DNA of 64,000 nt from Glycine soja (Eukaryota > Streptophyta > Magnoliopsida > Fabales > Fabaceae), in NCBI RefSeq assembly GCF_004193775.1, contig NC_041004.1:37658411-37722410 (forward strand), in the 5' to 3' direction. A program made the translations under genes and the position numbers. Position 1 is the first letter of the stretch, and each line of letters starts with the position of its first letter. Below the pieces are notes generated by a model. That model saw nothing but the letters and a program-made list of their open reading frames with translations. It was not told the origin of the DNA and did not search any database. This document shows positions 12,431-27,894 of this stretch, in pieces.

Positions 12431-13665
12431 TGGATGCTGCTGGTGCTACCCTTTTGTGTTACATCTTCTTCTCCTCCTATATAGCTTTTCTCATATTCCC
12501 TTTACTTTTCAAGTCCCTTATCACACGAAGCACAAACAACCAAGTCCACCAGCACTTTTCAATGGCCCTTATTGGCGCTTCATCAAGAAGCTTTGCATGA
12601 CTCAGCTTCTCTCGAGCTCGCAGGTCGCGCACTTCGTGCACGTGCGAGAGCAGGAGATAAATAGCCTCTTGAAAAATGTCATGGTTTGTTCCAATGAAGG
12701 TAGGGTTATGGATTTGAGCTTTGAGCTCACTGCTTTGACCAACAATATCTTGTGTCGGATGGCTATGAGCACTAGCTGTTTGGACAGAGTTGATGATGCT
12801 GCGGAGGTTCTTGGCTTGGTGAGGGAGTTTTTGGGGAAATTTGACTATTTTGGCTATGGGAAGAAGCTTGTCAGAATAGTTGACAGATTTGATAAGGTTT
12901 TGGAGCGTATCTTGGAGGAACATGAAGTGAAAAACACGGGACATGATGGATATTCTGTTTCAAGTTTATAAAGATCCAAATGCTCAAGTGAGGTTAACAA
13001 GGAATGACATCAAGGCCTTCTTCCTAGTAAGTTTTTTTTCTTCTCACTTGATAGTTATTAGGAAAATGTTTAATCAACATCCAACAAGTTATTCAGCAAA
13101 GAAAGGGGGAAAAATATAAATATGATAGAATTTATGATAAAATAGGAAGAGGATAAAGAAAAATGAGAGTTGTTGTTTTGAGATATTTAAAATAAATAGT
13201 GATTCTTGTGTAATTACTCTATTTATTATTGGAAGAAACATATTTTGTTTCTCTCAATTTTCAGTCAAACTTGATCTTAATTCATGTGTTTTAAAATAGA
13301 TGAATGTAATCTTCATTTCAAAAAATATGTAAAATTGGTTTCATACTTGAAATAATTGATGCTGTTTGTTGATGCGATTAATAGTAACAAATGACGGTCA
13401 CATGATGATGTGAGCACTCTGAAATGGCTGTAATGTTTTTGTGTTGTGTTGCAAAAGGATATTTTCCTAGCGGGTTGCAATGGGCAATGGCGGAAATCAT
13501 GAACAACCCAGGAGTGTTTGAAAAGGTGAAGGCAGAGATTAACACAGTGGTGGGAACTAACAGGTTGGTCAACGAACCAGACATTCCAAATCTACGTTAC
13601 CTCCAAGCTGTCGTGAAGGAAGTTTTAAGACTCCATCCAACGGCGGAGAGAGGGTTTGTATGGAA
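12431..13665 (+). pseudogene. Cytochrome P450 pseudogene, CYP712-like (71 clan)
   Basis: The remnant keeps the two-exon layout of its neighbours: exon 1 about 12431-13026 (donor GTAAGT) and exon 2 from 13458. The start is a hydrophobic anchor, then the Pro-rich hinge and about 80 residues are missing, and the reading frame changes before NGPYWRFIKKLCM. A second frame break lies near 12940, just before MMDILFQVYKDPNAQ. In exon 2, DIFLAG runs straight into LQWAMAE, so the I-helix oxygen-binding stretch (normally AGTDTS) is deleted. The K-helix EVLR survives, but after LHPT the similarity stops, so the PERF and haem-cysteine regions are gone. It cannot be active. VRLTRNDIKAFFL and [14 protein letters not shown] resemble CYP712 more than CYP93, but this is judged by eye. 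Confidence 0.85.
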
Positions 13666-15019
13666 GAAGGGTCCTCGTTTTCTACTGGATTGGCAAAGCC
13701 TCTTGTTTGTTCCCCTGTCACTTGTTTCAATCCTTTTTAACTCAACTTTCCAAAAAATAATGACATAGTGCTGTAAACACTGTAAAAAGTACTAGGATTA
13801 CCTTGCATTATGAGATATGCTCTTGTTGACACTCTGTGGTTTCTGTTACGAAAGGCTATACTGTTCTGTGAATTAATAATGTTAATTTTATTAATATAAG
13901 TTGAGGTGCAAATCCCATCACTTTTATTTTATTAATATCATGTTTATTTTTTGGGTTGATATGCTCATTTACCTTTGGACTTTGGTGGTTTATTTGCCTC
14001 CAATGAATTGCATCTGCGCATTTATGTCGTCCAATACCTACGGCATATTTAAGGTTTCATGAAAAAAAAATATTGTTTTCCTCCAGAAAGTAAAATCATT
14101 TTTTTTAGGATAGAAAGTAAAATCATTGATATTTTCTACTATACAATGTCTGCCAAATAAGCAAGCAGTCTTGTCATACATATCCTGATGCTAAAATGTT
14201 ATGAATAAGCCGAACAAAAAACACTAAGAGAAGGATTGAGATGGCTTGATTAAATAATTAATCAATTAATTAACCGACTGAAATGGAAAAGAAATTTGGT
14301 TTTTATTATTCATGTATTACTTTCGTGTGATGCAACCTGACGAATAATATGGAATATTCTTAACAGGATTTAACTTTGATGCACTCATCATTGTAGTATT
14401 CTAGTCTATCACTCTATTCACAAACATTACTAAAAGCCTCAAGTCCTTAACTCTTTTGGTAACATAATAGTATACAAAAACTTCTCTTGAATATGTATAT
14501 CAAGCTTTCATGTGATGCAAACCAAACAAAATATAAGCCATATAGAATTTCCAGCAACTTAAAAATAATCAGATATTATTAATAAATCTATCATGCTTTC
14601 ATGTGATTCAGTTTCAACCTGATAAAAGACAGCGGCAAGGAAACGTAAGCATGCAGCAGAATTCTCTGAAAAATATATCAGATACCTTTTATAAGTACGT
14701 CAAGCTTCTGCTTCTGTGCATCAGTATATGTGTAAATATAATTTGACCCGCTACGATCTTTCAACAAATGGAGCTTTCTTTGCAAAGAAAGACAACCAAC
14801 ATAGTGACATTTTATTAGAGGCTGGACTTGGTCACAATGTCTTAATTTGAAAACTGACATGTTGCCGGCCAGAGCAATACATAAATGTCCTTTACCAAAA
14901 CAGAAAACAGTATCAAACATAAACAAGAAATTTCGTGCTAGAGTATGGAGGAAGAAGTCCTTCTTATATACGAGACAATCAGCATATTTTCATTTACTTG
15001 CAAAACATTCAAATCAAAT
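13666..15019 (+). other. Intergenic DNA and promoter of the first CYP93A gene
   Basis: AT-rich, with no gene seen. A TATA-like TTATATAC lies at 14964-14971, about 50 bases before the chosen start at 15020. That start is the second in-frame Met of the open frame. The first (14945) would put 25 unlikely residues ahead of the membrane anchor. Confidence 0.5.
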
Positions 15020-16983
15020 ATGGCTGATTACCAAGGCACCATCATACTTTTCATCATATGGCTAGTCTCCACAATAGTGGTTCGAGCCATAGTCAGCAAA
15101 AAACAGAACAAGACTAATAGACCACCAAGTCCACTAGCCTTACCCATCATTGGACATCTCCACCTTCTTGCTCCAATACCTCACCAAGCTCTTCACAAGC
15201 TCTCCACCCGCCATGGACCCATAATGCACCTTCTCCTTGGCTCCGTGCCATGTGTCGTGGCTTCCACACCAGAAGCCGCCAAAGAATTCCTCAAAACTCA
15301 CGAAAACTCCTTCTCCAACCGCCCGCAAAGTTTTGCGGTTGATTATCTAACATATGGCTCGCAGGACTTCTCTTTCGCGCCATATGGACCGTATTGGAAA
15401 TTCATGAAGAAAATATGCATGTCTGAGCTTCTGGGGGGTCACACACTGAGTCAGCTTCTACCTGTGAGGAGACAAGAGACTTTAAGGTTTCTTAGACTTA
15501 TGCTTCAGAGAGGGAAGGCAGCTGAGGCCATTGATGTTGGGAGAGAACTACTGAGGCTCTCGAATAACATTGTGTCAAGGATGATTATGAGCCAAACGTG
15601 TTCTGAAGATGATAGTGAGGCTGAAGAGGTGAGGAAGTTGGTGCAAGACACTGTGCATCTCACTGGGAAGTTTAATGTTTCGGACTTCATTTGGTTCCTT
15701 AGGAAGTGGGATTTGCAGGGGTTCGGGAAAGGACTCAAGGAGATTCGGGACAGGTTTGATGCCATTATGGAGAGGGCGATCAAGAAGCATGAAGAGGAAA
15801 GGAAGAAAAGAAGGGAAGAGGGTAGTGGAGGAGAGGGTCATATCAAGGATCTACTTGATGTATTGTTGGACATACATGAAGATGAGAACTCTGATATTAA
15901 ATTGACTAAAGAGAACATAAAGGCCTTCATCTTGGTAAGTCAGTGTCTGTGACCAAAATTTCATTTTCCTTTCATTGACTTCTACTCTACCAAATTATTA
16001 TGATGCAAATAAATAGCATGTTTGGATTTAAATGATTCAAAATCACATTGAAATATTACTTAACGTGATTTTAGATTAATGATTATATATTCAGTTTTCA
16101 CATTATATAGTTAATTTTGGATCTATAATTGATTTTAATCTGAACAATTTTAAGTAATTTTTACTCTGGGTTGAATATTTACTGTTTTACCTACGAACTT
16201 GATTTTAGAGTAGAAACATCTAACATAAATTGGATTGAAATCAATTTTAATTAAAGTCAATTTTCCATGTGCTTGTCTAGACACACTCAATTTGTTAAAT
16301 ATAAAAAGCTGATGAAATATATTTTATAAATTTTGCAGGATGTGTTTATGGCAGGAACAGACACTGCAGCCTTAACAACCGAATGGGCTCTAGCTGAGTT
16401 GATTAACCACCCACATGTGATGGAGAGAGCAAGACAAGAGATTGATGCTGTGATAGGGAATGGTAGAATAGTAGAAGAATCAGACATTGCCAACCTTTCT
16501 TACCTGCAAGCTGTAGTGAAGGAAACTCTGAGGATTCACCCCACAGGTCCAATGATTATTAGAGAATCATCAGAAAGCAGCACTATCTGGGGCTATGAGA
16601 TTCCAGCAAAGACTCAGTTATTTGTTAATGTGTGGGCTATTGGAAGGGACCCTAATCACTGGGAGAACCCACTTGAGTTCAGGCCAGAGAGGTTTGCTAG
16701 TGAAGAGGGAAGTGGGAAGGGGCAGTTAGATGTGAGGGGGCAACATTTTCACATGATTCCATTTGGGAGCGGGAGAAGAGGGTGTCCTGGAACCTCACTT
16801 GCTTTGCAGGTTGTGCAGGCAAACCTTGCTGCTATGATTCAATGCTTTGAATGGAAGGTTAAAGGAGGCATTGAAATTGCTGACATGGAAGAGAAACCAG
16901 GGTTAACTCTTTCAAGGGCTCATCCATTGATTTGTGTCCCTGTGCCTAGGCTTAATCCTTTTCCTAATATATCAAATGCCTAA
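15020..16983 (+). CDS. CYP93A: Cytochrome P450, CYP93A subfamily (first tandem copy)
   Basis: There are two exons, 15020-15934 and 16339-16983, in phase 0 around a 404-bp intron, giving 519 residues. Start MADYQGT leads into a membrane anchor, then the hinge [12 protein letters not shown]. The I-helix AGTDTA is at about 310-315, K-helix ExxR at Glu367/Arg370, then FRPERF, and the haem loop [10 protein letters not shown] has its ligand Cys454. All P450 landmarks are intact. It should be an ER-anchored, NADPH-P450-reductase-dependent monooxygenase. The best-known CYP93A member, CYP93A1, hydroxylates carbon 6a of pterocarpans on the way to glyceollins. Whether this paralogue shares that substrate is not known from sequence. 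It differs from its downstream twin in the N-terminus, in a longer charged linker before the intron and in the C-terminal tail. Confidence 0.93.
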
Positions 16984-17959
16984 TTCAGTTCATCGAGTGT
17001 GTTAGTTGTTGTAAACCTATCTTTGATTCCTATACATAAAAGGAAAAAAAAATCCTTTTCCTAATATGTGATTGTGATAAAACAAAATCAAGCTTGGGGG
17101 AGAAAAAAACTTCAAATTGAAATTCCACATTTTGGCTTGTTCTTGTTTCTGTGTAATTCATAATCATCAATATCACAAAACCTGTTTCTGATTGGCAGAA
17201 AGAACACAAACAAGGTTTATTCCATGAACAAAATATTTCTCTAATTCTATGTTGACCTTGAATGCAGACATTTGTTACGTGTGTTACTAAGATAAAACTC
17301 TAATTCTCAACAGCAATAAAAACACTTAAAAAGAACTAGATCAACCTTTTCTCCTTTCATAGGGATTATAGCATGTATAAAGAATATCATGAAAGTGACT
17401 TTCACATTAAAATCGGGTCTTTGGTTTGACAAAAATAGGGATGGTTTTAAGTCGAATTGTGATTTACAGCCTGTTATTCTAACTTCAGAATAAAAAATTG
17501 AAGGCATGAAGATATGAACTATATATTAACTAGATAGTAATATAATTTGATAAAAAAATATAGATAAAATAAAGGTCAGCTAGATATTAACTGGTCTAAA
17601 TATAAGCACTCTAAAATATTTGTCAACCTACTATAAATCAACGTGCTAGATTCGTAACAAGAATGAATTTTAAAATATATCCAATTGCTCCAATAAAAAC
17701 AATTAAATAATGAACACAAACAAAGAAGACCTTGCAGCAACTTGGTGTAGCCTCCATTACTGACCAGTATGGCGGTTCTCGAGTTGAGGTCAGTGATGTC
17801 TGTCATGACAGCTTGCCAAAAAGACAAAAAATCAAGCTAGGGTAAGACTCTAAGGATGTCTAATTAGTATTATTTCTCTTTCTTAGTTTCCTTCTATATA
17901 TGCTATCACATAATCAACAAACAAAAAAAACACAAACACTTGATAGTACTACTCAAGGT
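16984..17959 (+). other. Intergenic DNA and promoter of the second CYP93A gene
   Basis: No gene is seen. A TATA-like CTATATATG lies at 17894-17902, about 60 bases upstream of the start codon at 17960. The leader between them is A/C-rich. Confidence 0.5.
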
Positions 17960-19807
17960 ATGGCTTTTCAAGTGTTGTTCATTTGTTTGATCTCAACCAT
18001 CGTGTTTGCATCCATACTATGGAGAAAACAAAACAAAAATAAGACCCTTCTTCCACCGAGTCCAATGCCCCTACCCATCATTGGACACCTCCACCTTCTT
18101 TCTCCAACACCTCACCAAGATTTTCACAAGCTCTCACTCCGCTATGGACCCATAATACACCTTTTTCTTGGTTCAGTCCCCTGTGTGGTGGCTTCCACAG
18201 CAGAAGCCGCCAAAGAGTTCCTCAAAACTCACGAACCCGCCTTCTCCAACCGCCCCGCTAACACTGTCGCCGTCGAAACCTTAACCTACGGTTTCCAAGA
18301 CTTCTTGTTCGCACCCTACGGACCCTATTGGAAGTTCATGAAGAAACTCTGCATGTCCGAACTCCTCGGTGGCCACATGCTGGACCAGTTTCTTCCCGTG
18401 AGACAGCAAGAGACAAACAAATTCATCAAACGTGTCCTCCAAAAGGGTATTTCTGGTGAGGCCGTGGATTTTGGGGGAGAGTTCATCACGCTCTCGAACA
18501 ACATCGTGTCGAGAATGATCGTGAGTCAGACGAGTACTACTGAGGACGAGAACGAAGTTGAAGAGATGAGGAAGCTGGTGAAGGATGCCGCAGAGCTCTC
18601 GGGGAAGTTCAACATATCGGACTTCGTTTCGTTCTTGAAGCGCTTTGATTTGCAGGGGTTCAACAAGAGGCTCGAGAAGATTCGGGACTGCTTTGACACC
18701 GTGTTGGACAGAATCATAAAGCAACGTGAAGAGGAAAGAAGGAACAATAATGAAACCGTTGGAAAACGGGAATTTAAGGATATGCTTGATGTTTTGTTTG
18801 ACATATCTGAAGATGAGAGTTCTGAAATTAAATTAAACAAAGAAAACATTAAGGCCTTCATCTTGGTAAGTCAATAAAAGGAACTATGCTGTTTTTTTCT
18901 ATAAGTTTCATGCGTGCCCATTAGATTTATTATATTTGGATATTCAATCGTACAAATATACCTTACTATAATTTTGTCTGGTTAGGTCATATCATCAATT
19001 ATATAACCATTCTTTTGTTTTATCTTTTTTGTTTCTTTAGGTGTTTGTGAGCATAAATTATTATATGGTTTGAGAATATTATCTAACCAAAAATTTATAG
19101 CTGAGTTTTTCTAGTTTATGAAAAGAGTCATGCAAACATGACTAACATCAACATGTGTTGTTTCTAATGACAATATTTAGGACATATTAATTGCTGGGAC
19201 TGACACCTCAGCTGTAACGATGGAATGGGCTATGGCAGAGTTAATCAACAATCCAGGTGTGTTGGAGAAGGCAAGACAAGAAATGGATGCAGTGGTTGGA
19301 AAGAGTAGAATAGTAGAAGAATCAGATATTGCCAACCTTCCTTACTTGCAAGGCATTGTTAGAGAAACATTAAGACTTCACCCAGCTGGTCCATTGCTTT
19401 TTAGAGAGTCATCTAGAAGAGCTGTGGTTTGTGGGTATGATATTCCAGCAAAGACTCGATTATTTGTCAATGTTTGGGCTATTGGTAGGGACCCCAATCA
19501 CTGGGAGAACCCTCTTGAGTTTAGGCCAGAGAGGTTTGTTGAAAATGGGAAGAGTCAATTGGATGTTAGGGGACAACATTATCATCTACTTCCGTTCGGT
19601 AGTGGAAGAAGAGCATGTCCTGGTACTTCTTTGGCATTGCAAGTTGTGCATGTGAATTTGGCAGTTCTAATTCAGTGTTTCCAATGGAAGGTTGACAGTG
19701 ACAATGGCAAGGTGAACATGGAAGAAAAGGCTGGCATCACTCTTCCGAGGGCTCACCCCATAATTTGTGTCCCTATTCCAAGACTTAACCCATTCCCTGT
19801 TGTGTGA
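17960..19807 (+). CDS. CYP93A3: Cytochrome P450, CYP93A subfamily (second tandem copy, CYP93A3-like)
   Basis: There are two exons, 17960-18865 and 19181-19807, in phase 0 across a 315-bp intron at the same codon as in the upstream gene, giving 510 residues. [17 protein letters not shown] is the membrane anchor, followed by [12 protein letters not shown]. The I-helix AGTDTS is at 307-312, ExxR at Glu364/Arg367, then FRPERF, and the haem loop [10 protein letters not shown] carries Cys448. The N-terminus and length fit soybean CYP93A3 and resemble CYP93A1, the pterocarpan 6a-hydroxylase. The symbol is from memory and unchecked against a database. Substrate is uncertain. An upstream in-frame Met at 17900 was rejected because it would add a polar 20-residue leader before the anchor. 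Confidence 0.93.
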
Positions 19808-21483
19808 TTGTTTTTTATTTTAAACATCATTTTTCCATTCACGTATATGATATGATGTCATGTCAAACATTTATGCACTTTTTACATAATATATTTGGGG
19901 ATTCAGATAGTCAAGGATGTTTGACTTAGATGTTTTTTTTTGTTTATTTTCACTTAAATATGTTTGATTGGGTTTTTGAAAATATTTTTAACAAAAATAA
20001 AAACAGGAAACAACCAAAAAATAAAAATAATAAATTTTGGTTTTATGTGTTTTAAGTTGAAAATAGAAATCTCATTTTGAATAAAATGAAATTGCGATGA
20101 CAATAAATATAATTTTAAGCAAATCTAAAAATATAAAAAAATAAGAGTTAATATATCATAAATTTTTAATATTTTTATTTCATGAAAATAGAAAACAAGA
20201 AATGAAACAAAATATATTTTTAAAATTTTAATATTTTGAAAATGAAAATAAATTTTATAAAATGAAAATAAAAAATAAAAACAGAAAATAAAAATATAAC
20301 CAAATACACCGATTTTCAGCTAATTTTAGTTTTTTCAAAACGTAAAATCTGACTGTGGGTAAAATCACCAATATATTAATATCAGAGTTTTCGTACTAAC
20401 AAACAATTCATTTAAACGTAAATGTTCATTTTTTCTACTGCTCCAAAAAAAAAAAAATGTAAGTTTCCATTCAGGTCCTTTCGGTATATTTGCATCATCG
20501 TACTTCTTTTTTTGTTTAATAGCAACAGTTAAATGGTCTTTTTTTTTATTATAAAAAAGATAGTTAAATGGTCTCTTAATAATTATTATTTATTAGTTCT
20601 ACCGATTTTGTCTTTTAAGAATTATTTTGATAGCGAGAATAAAATGTTCTAATTTTGATGGCTCTCGTTCGCCAAGATTCAAATAATCATTTACACTGCT
20701 TTTTTGTTGAATGGGAACATAAGCATTATCTTCATCACTAGATGCAAGCAAGCTCTCTGTGTGGCCATTTTTCTAAAATACATTTTATATAATTAGAAAT
20801 ACATCAGTTTGCACACAACGAATTCTCTTAAGTTACATAAAATGTTTATTGTAATTTTAATAACATACTAAAATGTGCTCATCATCACACACAAAAATGT
20901 TGTTAAGAAACTTCTTGTCTGCTTGGCCATAGAGCACATGATAACTATAATTTTCCTTATATTAATAGTGAAAAGACTAAAATATTCGTGCAGATTTATG
21001 AATGAAACTAAGTGAATATACAGTAATGCAGTAAAGAATGGCTTGTAAGGTTTAGGACGGGTTTTAGGAAATTTGAGGAAAGACATTTTGTTTTCTTTCA
21101 ATGGAGAAAATCCAATAGCACACTAATATATAAATTTTAACATTATATGTAACTCAATCATAAAATAAAAGAAAGATAAAGTTTGAATTAAGGTATATTT
21201 TATTATAAATTATGAATATATAATTGTCCAATTTTTATTTTTTTTATACATAACGTAAATCCGTGTTGAAAATGAGTTTAATATTAAAACCTAAACCCAT
21301 AAAAGTAAATGTTGGGCCGGACTGAATTATTGGGCTGGGTCGAGTGATCCATACCCGCTAGGTTTTACACATTCTTTTCCCTGAAACAAACACCACCCCT
21401 TTTAGGTCTTCTTCTAATCCTCCCTCTCTCTAACTTTCACACGCAGCGGCTTCTTCTTCCGTTTTCCTGAATCGGTGTGAACA
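19808..21483 (+). other. Intergenic DNA and promoter of the first RPS20 copy
   Basis: AT-rich. Between about 19955 and 20315 an A/T-rich segment has weakly inverted ends resembling a MITE, but this is not convincing. A promoter-like segment follows at 21300-21480. Confidence 0.5.
21313..21336 (+). promoter_or_regulatory. Paired site II motifs (TGGGCC, TGGGCT) upstream of RPS20 copy 1
   Basis: TGGGCC at 21313-21318 and TGGGCT at 21331-21336 lie about 150-170 bases before the start codon. Site II elements (TGGGCY) bind TCP factors and are typical of ribosomal protein and growth-related promoters in plants. A telobox-like CTAGGTTTT follows near 21359. Activity is inferred. Confidence 0.6.
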
Positions 21484-22761
<1,278 letters not shown>

Positions 22762-24820
22762 TCTATATCCAAATTTTAACTGTTATGGTTTCCTAGTTTT
22801 TCTTCTCCTCTTATTCTGTATTTTATAAGTTTTGATTGCGGGACCGAGTTGAATTGTTTTCTTTAGTTTTACGGTTGTAGACGGTTGATGAATACCTGAG
22901 AAATGTCATCTTTATATATTCTAGAATCCTACATATATTTGTTTTGAAATTATTACGAATCATTTCTAATGGACTCAGCTAAGATTATATCTTTTCCTTT
23001 TCCTTTATCATGTTCTGCAAATTTTTAAACCTGAAACTGATTGTGAACTAGATAAGTTGGAAAGGTGTTTTTGCAAATTTGTACAATTTCAAATTTTACA
23101 AAGATAAAAGCGAGGAAAAAAAGAATATAAAGCACTTCTAAACAAAGAAAAACAATATATATGGTGGAGAAAATTTGTAAATATGTAGAAGGGATTTCTG
23201 ATTTCTTTGGCAACAATTGGACGAGACTTTTCTTTGCATACATTTTTGGAATGCAAGTGCAATCGCAAAAAGTTGTACTCAAGTCAAAGGATTTTTTCTA
23301 TTGCTCAAATGAGCATTCATGCTCCTAGGTGCTCATTGGTTGGGTATTTACATAATCATAATTAATAAATAAATTAAATTGTAAGTGAGTATTATATCTA
23401 TAACTAGTTTATAATTTGCTATAATCTGTTATTGTTTTTAAAGTATGCGTATATAATCAGTTTTGAATAAACTAATTATATAATAAGTTATATTTAAAAT
23501 AATTATATAATTTGTCATGAATAAATAAAATAAGTTATTTAAAATAATCATAAATATAAAATTAGTTATAGTTTTATACCCCATTTTATATAATTAGTAA
23601 TATAAAACTAGTTGTAGTTGTTTTTTATAAATAAATAAAAAAAATAGCAGTCATACATGCTCCCTTTATAGCTTTATTGTATAAGATGCATTCTATGTTT
23701 ACAGTGAAGTGTGAAGCTGTTTAGAGTTAAAACTCAAAACTGGGTGAACCTAGCAAGCGAGTTCATCTCCTCAGCAGTAAAGTTGAGTTTTTTTTTTAAT
23801 ATATAAAATAAGTTCTTTATTAATTTATAAAAGTAAATAATTATATATCACTTGACCAATACAAAAATCATATATCATATTATATAAGTTCCTTAACCTG
23901 TCCCACGCTTCATGAGAAAGTGCAGACTTATTTATCAGCTAATATTTATGAATGGCCTCTAATTTGTTTTTTTTCTTCTAAATTGATCTCTTCATTTTTT
24001 AAATCCTAAAAGAATTCCCTTATTTATTTTTTTTATTTAATGACACGCTAGTCTTTTTAAAAAAATTATTTTTTTCAATTTTCGAACACAATGTTAAATG
24101 TTTTTTTTATTAATTCAATATGTGAAACTTGTTCCAATGTATTCATCTCGAATTAATTAATGTTTAAAACAAAAGCAAGTAAACAACCATAAATAAATGT
24201 GATGAGAGTTGCTGAGTCTCATCAATAACCATAAAACTAAAAATAAGGTTCACTTTTCATCAAGTTTACTTTTTTTATTGCCGATATGACTTACTTTTCA
24301 TGTATCTTTTACCATGTGTTGTTATGATGCTTTGTGTATAACATTAGTTGATTTCTATAGTTTTAGTGAATTTAAAATAAAATTTATGTCTTGAATTAAT
24401 AAAAAAATATTTAAAATTGTATTCAAAATATTGAAAAAGAAAAATGTTTCAAAAGGAGCAAGGTATCATTAATTAAGTATGTAAGGGTATTATTTTAGAG
24501 CTTTTAAAATTTAGAAAATCAATTTAAAAACAAAAAATAAGTTAAGGACCATACATATATTTTAGAAAAAAAATTATACATTGATAACATAAATTTTTTA
24601 CGCAATAATTCAATCATATTATATATGATAAGTGTATGTACTCTTAAAATAAGTCACTTACGATGAGATAATATTAAATTCTATATTTTAACCTCATTTA
24701 TTTGTTTAGTTAGTTATTAAAATTGCATTGGGAGCGAATGGGGCAAGTAAGGAAATAATATGATTCATTGGGGGGTAATTTGCAAAATTTGACGGAAGCT
24801 CTTGGGGGTTCTGCTTATTT
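22762..24820. other. Intergenic DNA between the RPS20 copies
   Basis: Bases 22762 to about 22990 are 3' UTR-like and align with 26350-26580 of the second copy. The remainder is AT-rich with no gene seen. Confidence 0.6.
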
Positions 24821-24829
24821 TTGCCCTAA

Positions 24830-24836
24830 AAACCCT
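24830..24836 (+). promoter_or_regulatory. Telobox (AAACCCT) upstream of RPS20 copy 2
   Basis: AAACCCT about 80 bases before the start codon, with a TATA-like CTATAC near 24846. Teloboxes are common in plant translation-gene promoters. Unlike copy 1, no TGGGCY site II motif is visible in the 200 bases upstream. Confidence 0.5.
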
Positions 24837-24915
24837 CTAGGTTTTCTATACCTCTCTCATTTCCCAACGCAGCAGCAGCGGCAGCTTCATCTGTTTTTCT
24901 GCATCGGCGTGAACA

Positions 24916-26349
<1,434 letters not shown>

Positions 26350-27059
26350 TCTGTATCCAAATTTTAACTGTTATGCTTCCTAGTTTTTTTCCCTCTCTTT
26401 TTGTATTTTGTAAGTTTTGATTGTGGGACTGAGTTGGATTGTTTTCTCTAGTTTTACGGTTGTAGACATTGATGAATACCCGAGAAATGTCATCTTAATA
26501 TATTCTAGAGTGTTACCTATATTGTTTGAAATTATTACAAATCAGAAATAGTTTATTATTTCCTCAGCTAACATTATATCTACCTTTGATCATGTCCAGC
26601 AGATTTTAAACATAATACTAATGGTGATCTAGTTTGACCTATTCTTCCATTTAAAAAAGAATTTGTTTGGCTGTGTTTACTGGTGTTTTTTTTAAAACAA
26701 TTGTTACTGCTGGTTATTGAATATGTGAAACAACAAATAGATGCTTTATGCGAATTTCTTGTAAATGTGGATTTCCGACGAAGCAAATGTGCAAAACAAA
26801 CTTGAGGTTGAATTTAGTTTCGTACTTGATGTTGTAACGGCTTGTGGCACTAATGCATTAATACAATGTGTACTTATAAAAAGTGAAACTAGATTAAAAA
26901 AGTGCTTATTCAGAAATGAAAACCCGTTCTTTAGCTTTACTATCAAGTATCTATCTAATGCTATTATTGTAGCACCAAAGAGGGATGGATGTAAAGATTG
27001 ATATTTTCTTTCAATTTCTACAGAAAGAGATTTTTTTTATTATTTATTTGAAATGCACC
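26350..27059. other. 3' UTR of RPS20 copy 2 and intergenic DNA
   Basis: Bases 26350 to about 26580 resemble the 3' UTR of copy 1. A 78-codon frame at 26765-27001 has no recognisable domain. Nothing else is seen. Confidence 0.55.
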
Positions 27060-27237
27060 TATCCTCCTCGAGAGATTGGTTTCGGGAACAGAGGATAATA
27101 TGACGAGGGAAAGACTTGAAGTCCTTCTTGATTTGGAGCAGCACTTTCTAGTCCTGTGGGTTGCACAGTTCCGAAAATGCCATTGGGGAAAACAAGAGCA
27201 ACGTGAGGAATAAGCATAATCCAAATATGCATACCAT
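27060..27237 (-). pseudogene. Polygalacturonase-inhibitor (PGIP)-like gene remnant
   Basis: On the minus strand an ATG at 27237 opens a signal peptide (MVCIFGLCLFLTLLLF...AFS), followed by SELCNPQD, the diagnostic start of mature PGIPs. A TAG stop at 27150-27148 falls exactly where the family has lysine. Beyond it the same frame continues with KVLLQIKKDF, the next conserved piece of the N-terminal LRR cap, and then similarity fades. No leucine-rich repeats follow toward 27000, so only the first 50-60 codons remain. PGIPs are cell-wall proteins that block fungal polygalacturonases. This copy is non-functional. Confidence 0.8.
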
Positions 27238-27894
27238 TTTCGGTGGTATTAGAATATGAATGGGATGTGTGTGAGAGAGAGCATTGAAATTTATAACTTG
27301 CGGTGGGATTAATACATTATAAATATATGATATACGCTGCATGTTGCTACAAATCCCGTGTGCCGTGGGGATAATGCTATCACTGTTGTTATTGTGATGT
27401 GTGTAGTGACGAAAGCACCTAAACCTAAATACAGCTCATTCATCTATTGTTTTTTATTTTGTTCTTTTTTCGTATTTTTAGCTAATATTCGTCGGGAAAT
27501 GTTATGTTGTCCGTAATGTGCAAACACAGAAACTATGCAGGCCTTATTACAACCACTAGACAAAATAAAATTAACAAAAGTAAAAGTGATCACAATTATG
27601 ATATACAAGTATATCCATTAATCAAATTTATTTTTCATGTTGGGTGCTGTTGAGGGTAGGGTACCAGCTTAGTAAAAATAAAGTAAATTATTATAATTAG
27701 TCCTCGCTTGGAGACAAAGCTGGATTGGTAAAAAAAAAAAGTACAAATTAAGGGGCTACAACTTGATACGTGTTGGACAGCTTGTGTGCCAAATTTTCAT
27801 CACTTAGGCTGTGTTTGGTATCAAAGAGAAAAATAATATAAAAAAAATTATATTTTATTTTATGAAATTCAGAAAAATAAAGCAAAAAAATTTA
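27238..27894. other. Intergenic DNA
   Basis: AT-rich, with no gene. A TATA-like ATAAATATATG at about 27319 lies near the dead PGIP start on either reading. Confidence 0.5.

Noticed and set aside
12477..18861. Minus-strand frames of 88-155 codons across the P450 genes
   Set aside because: Antisense shadows of P450 exons; no independent similarity.
19955..20315. A/T-rich segment with weakly inverted TTTGRTT ends
   Set aside because: Match too short and A/T-biased to call a MITE.
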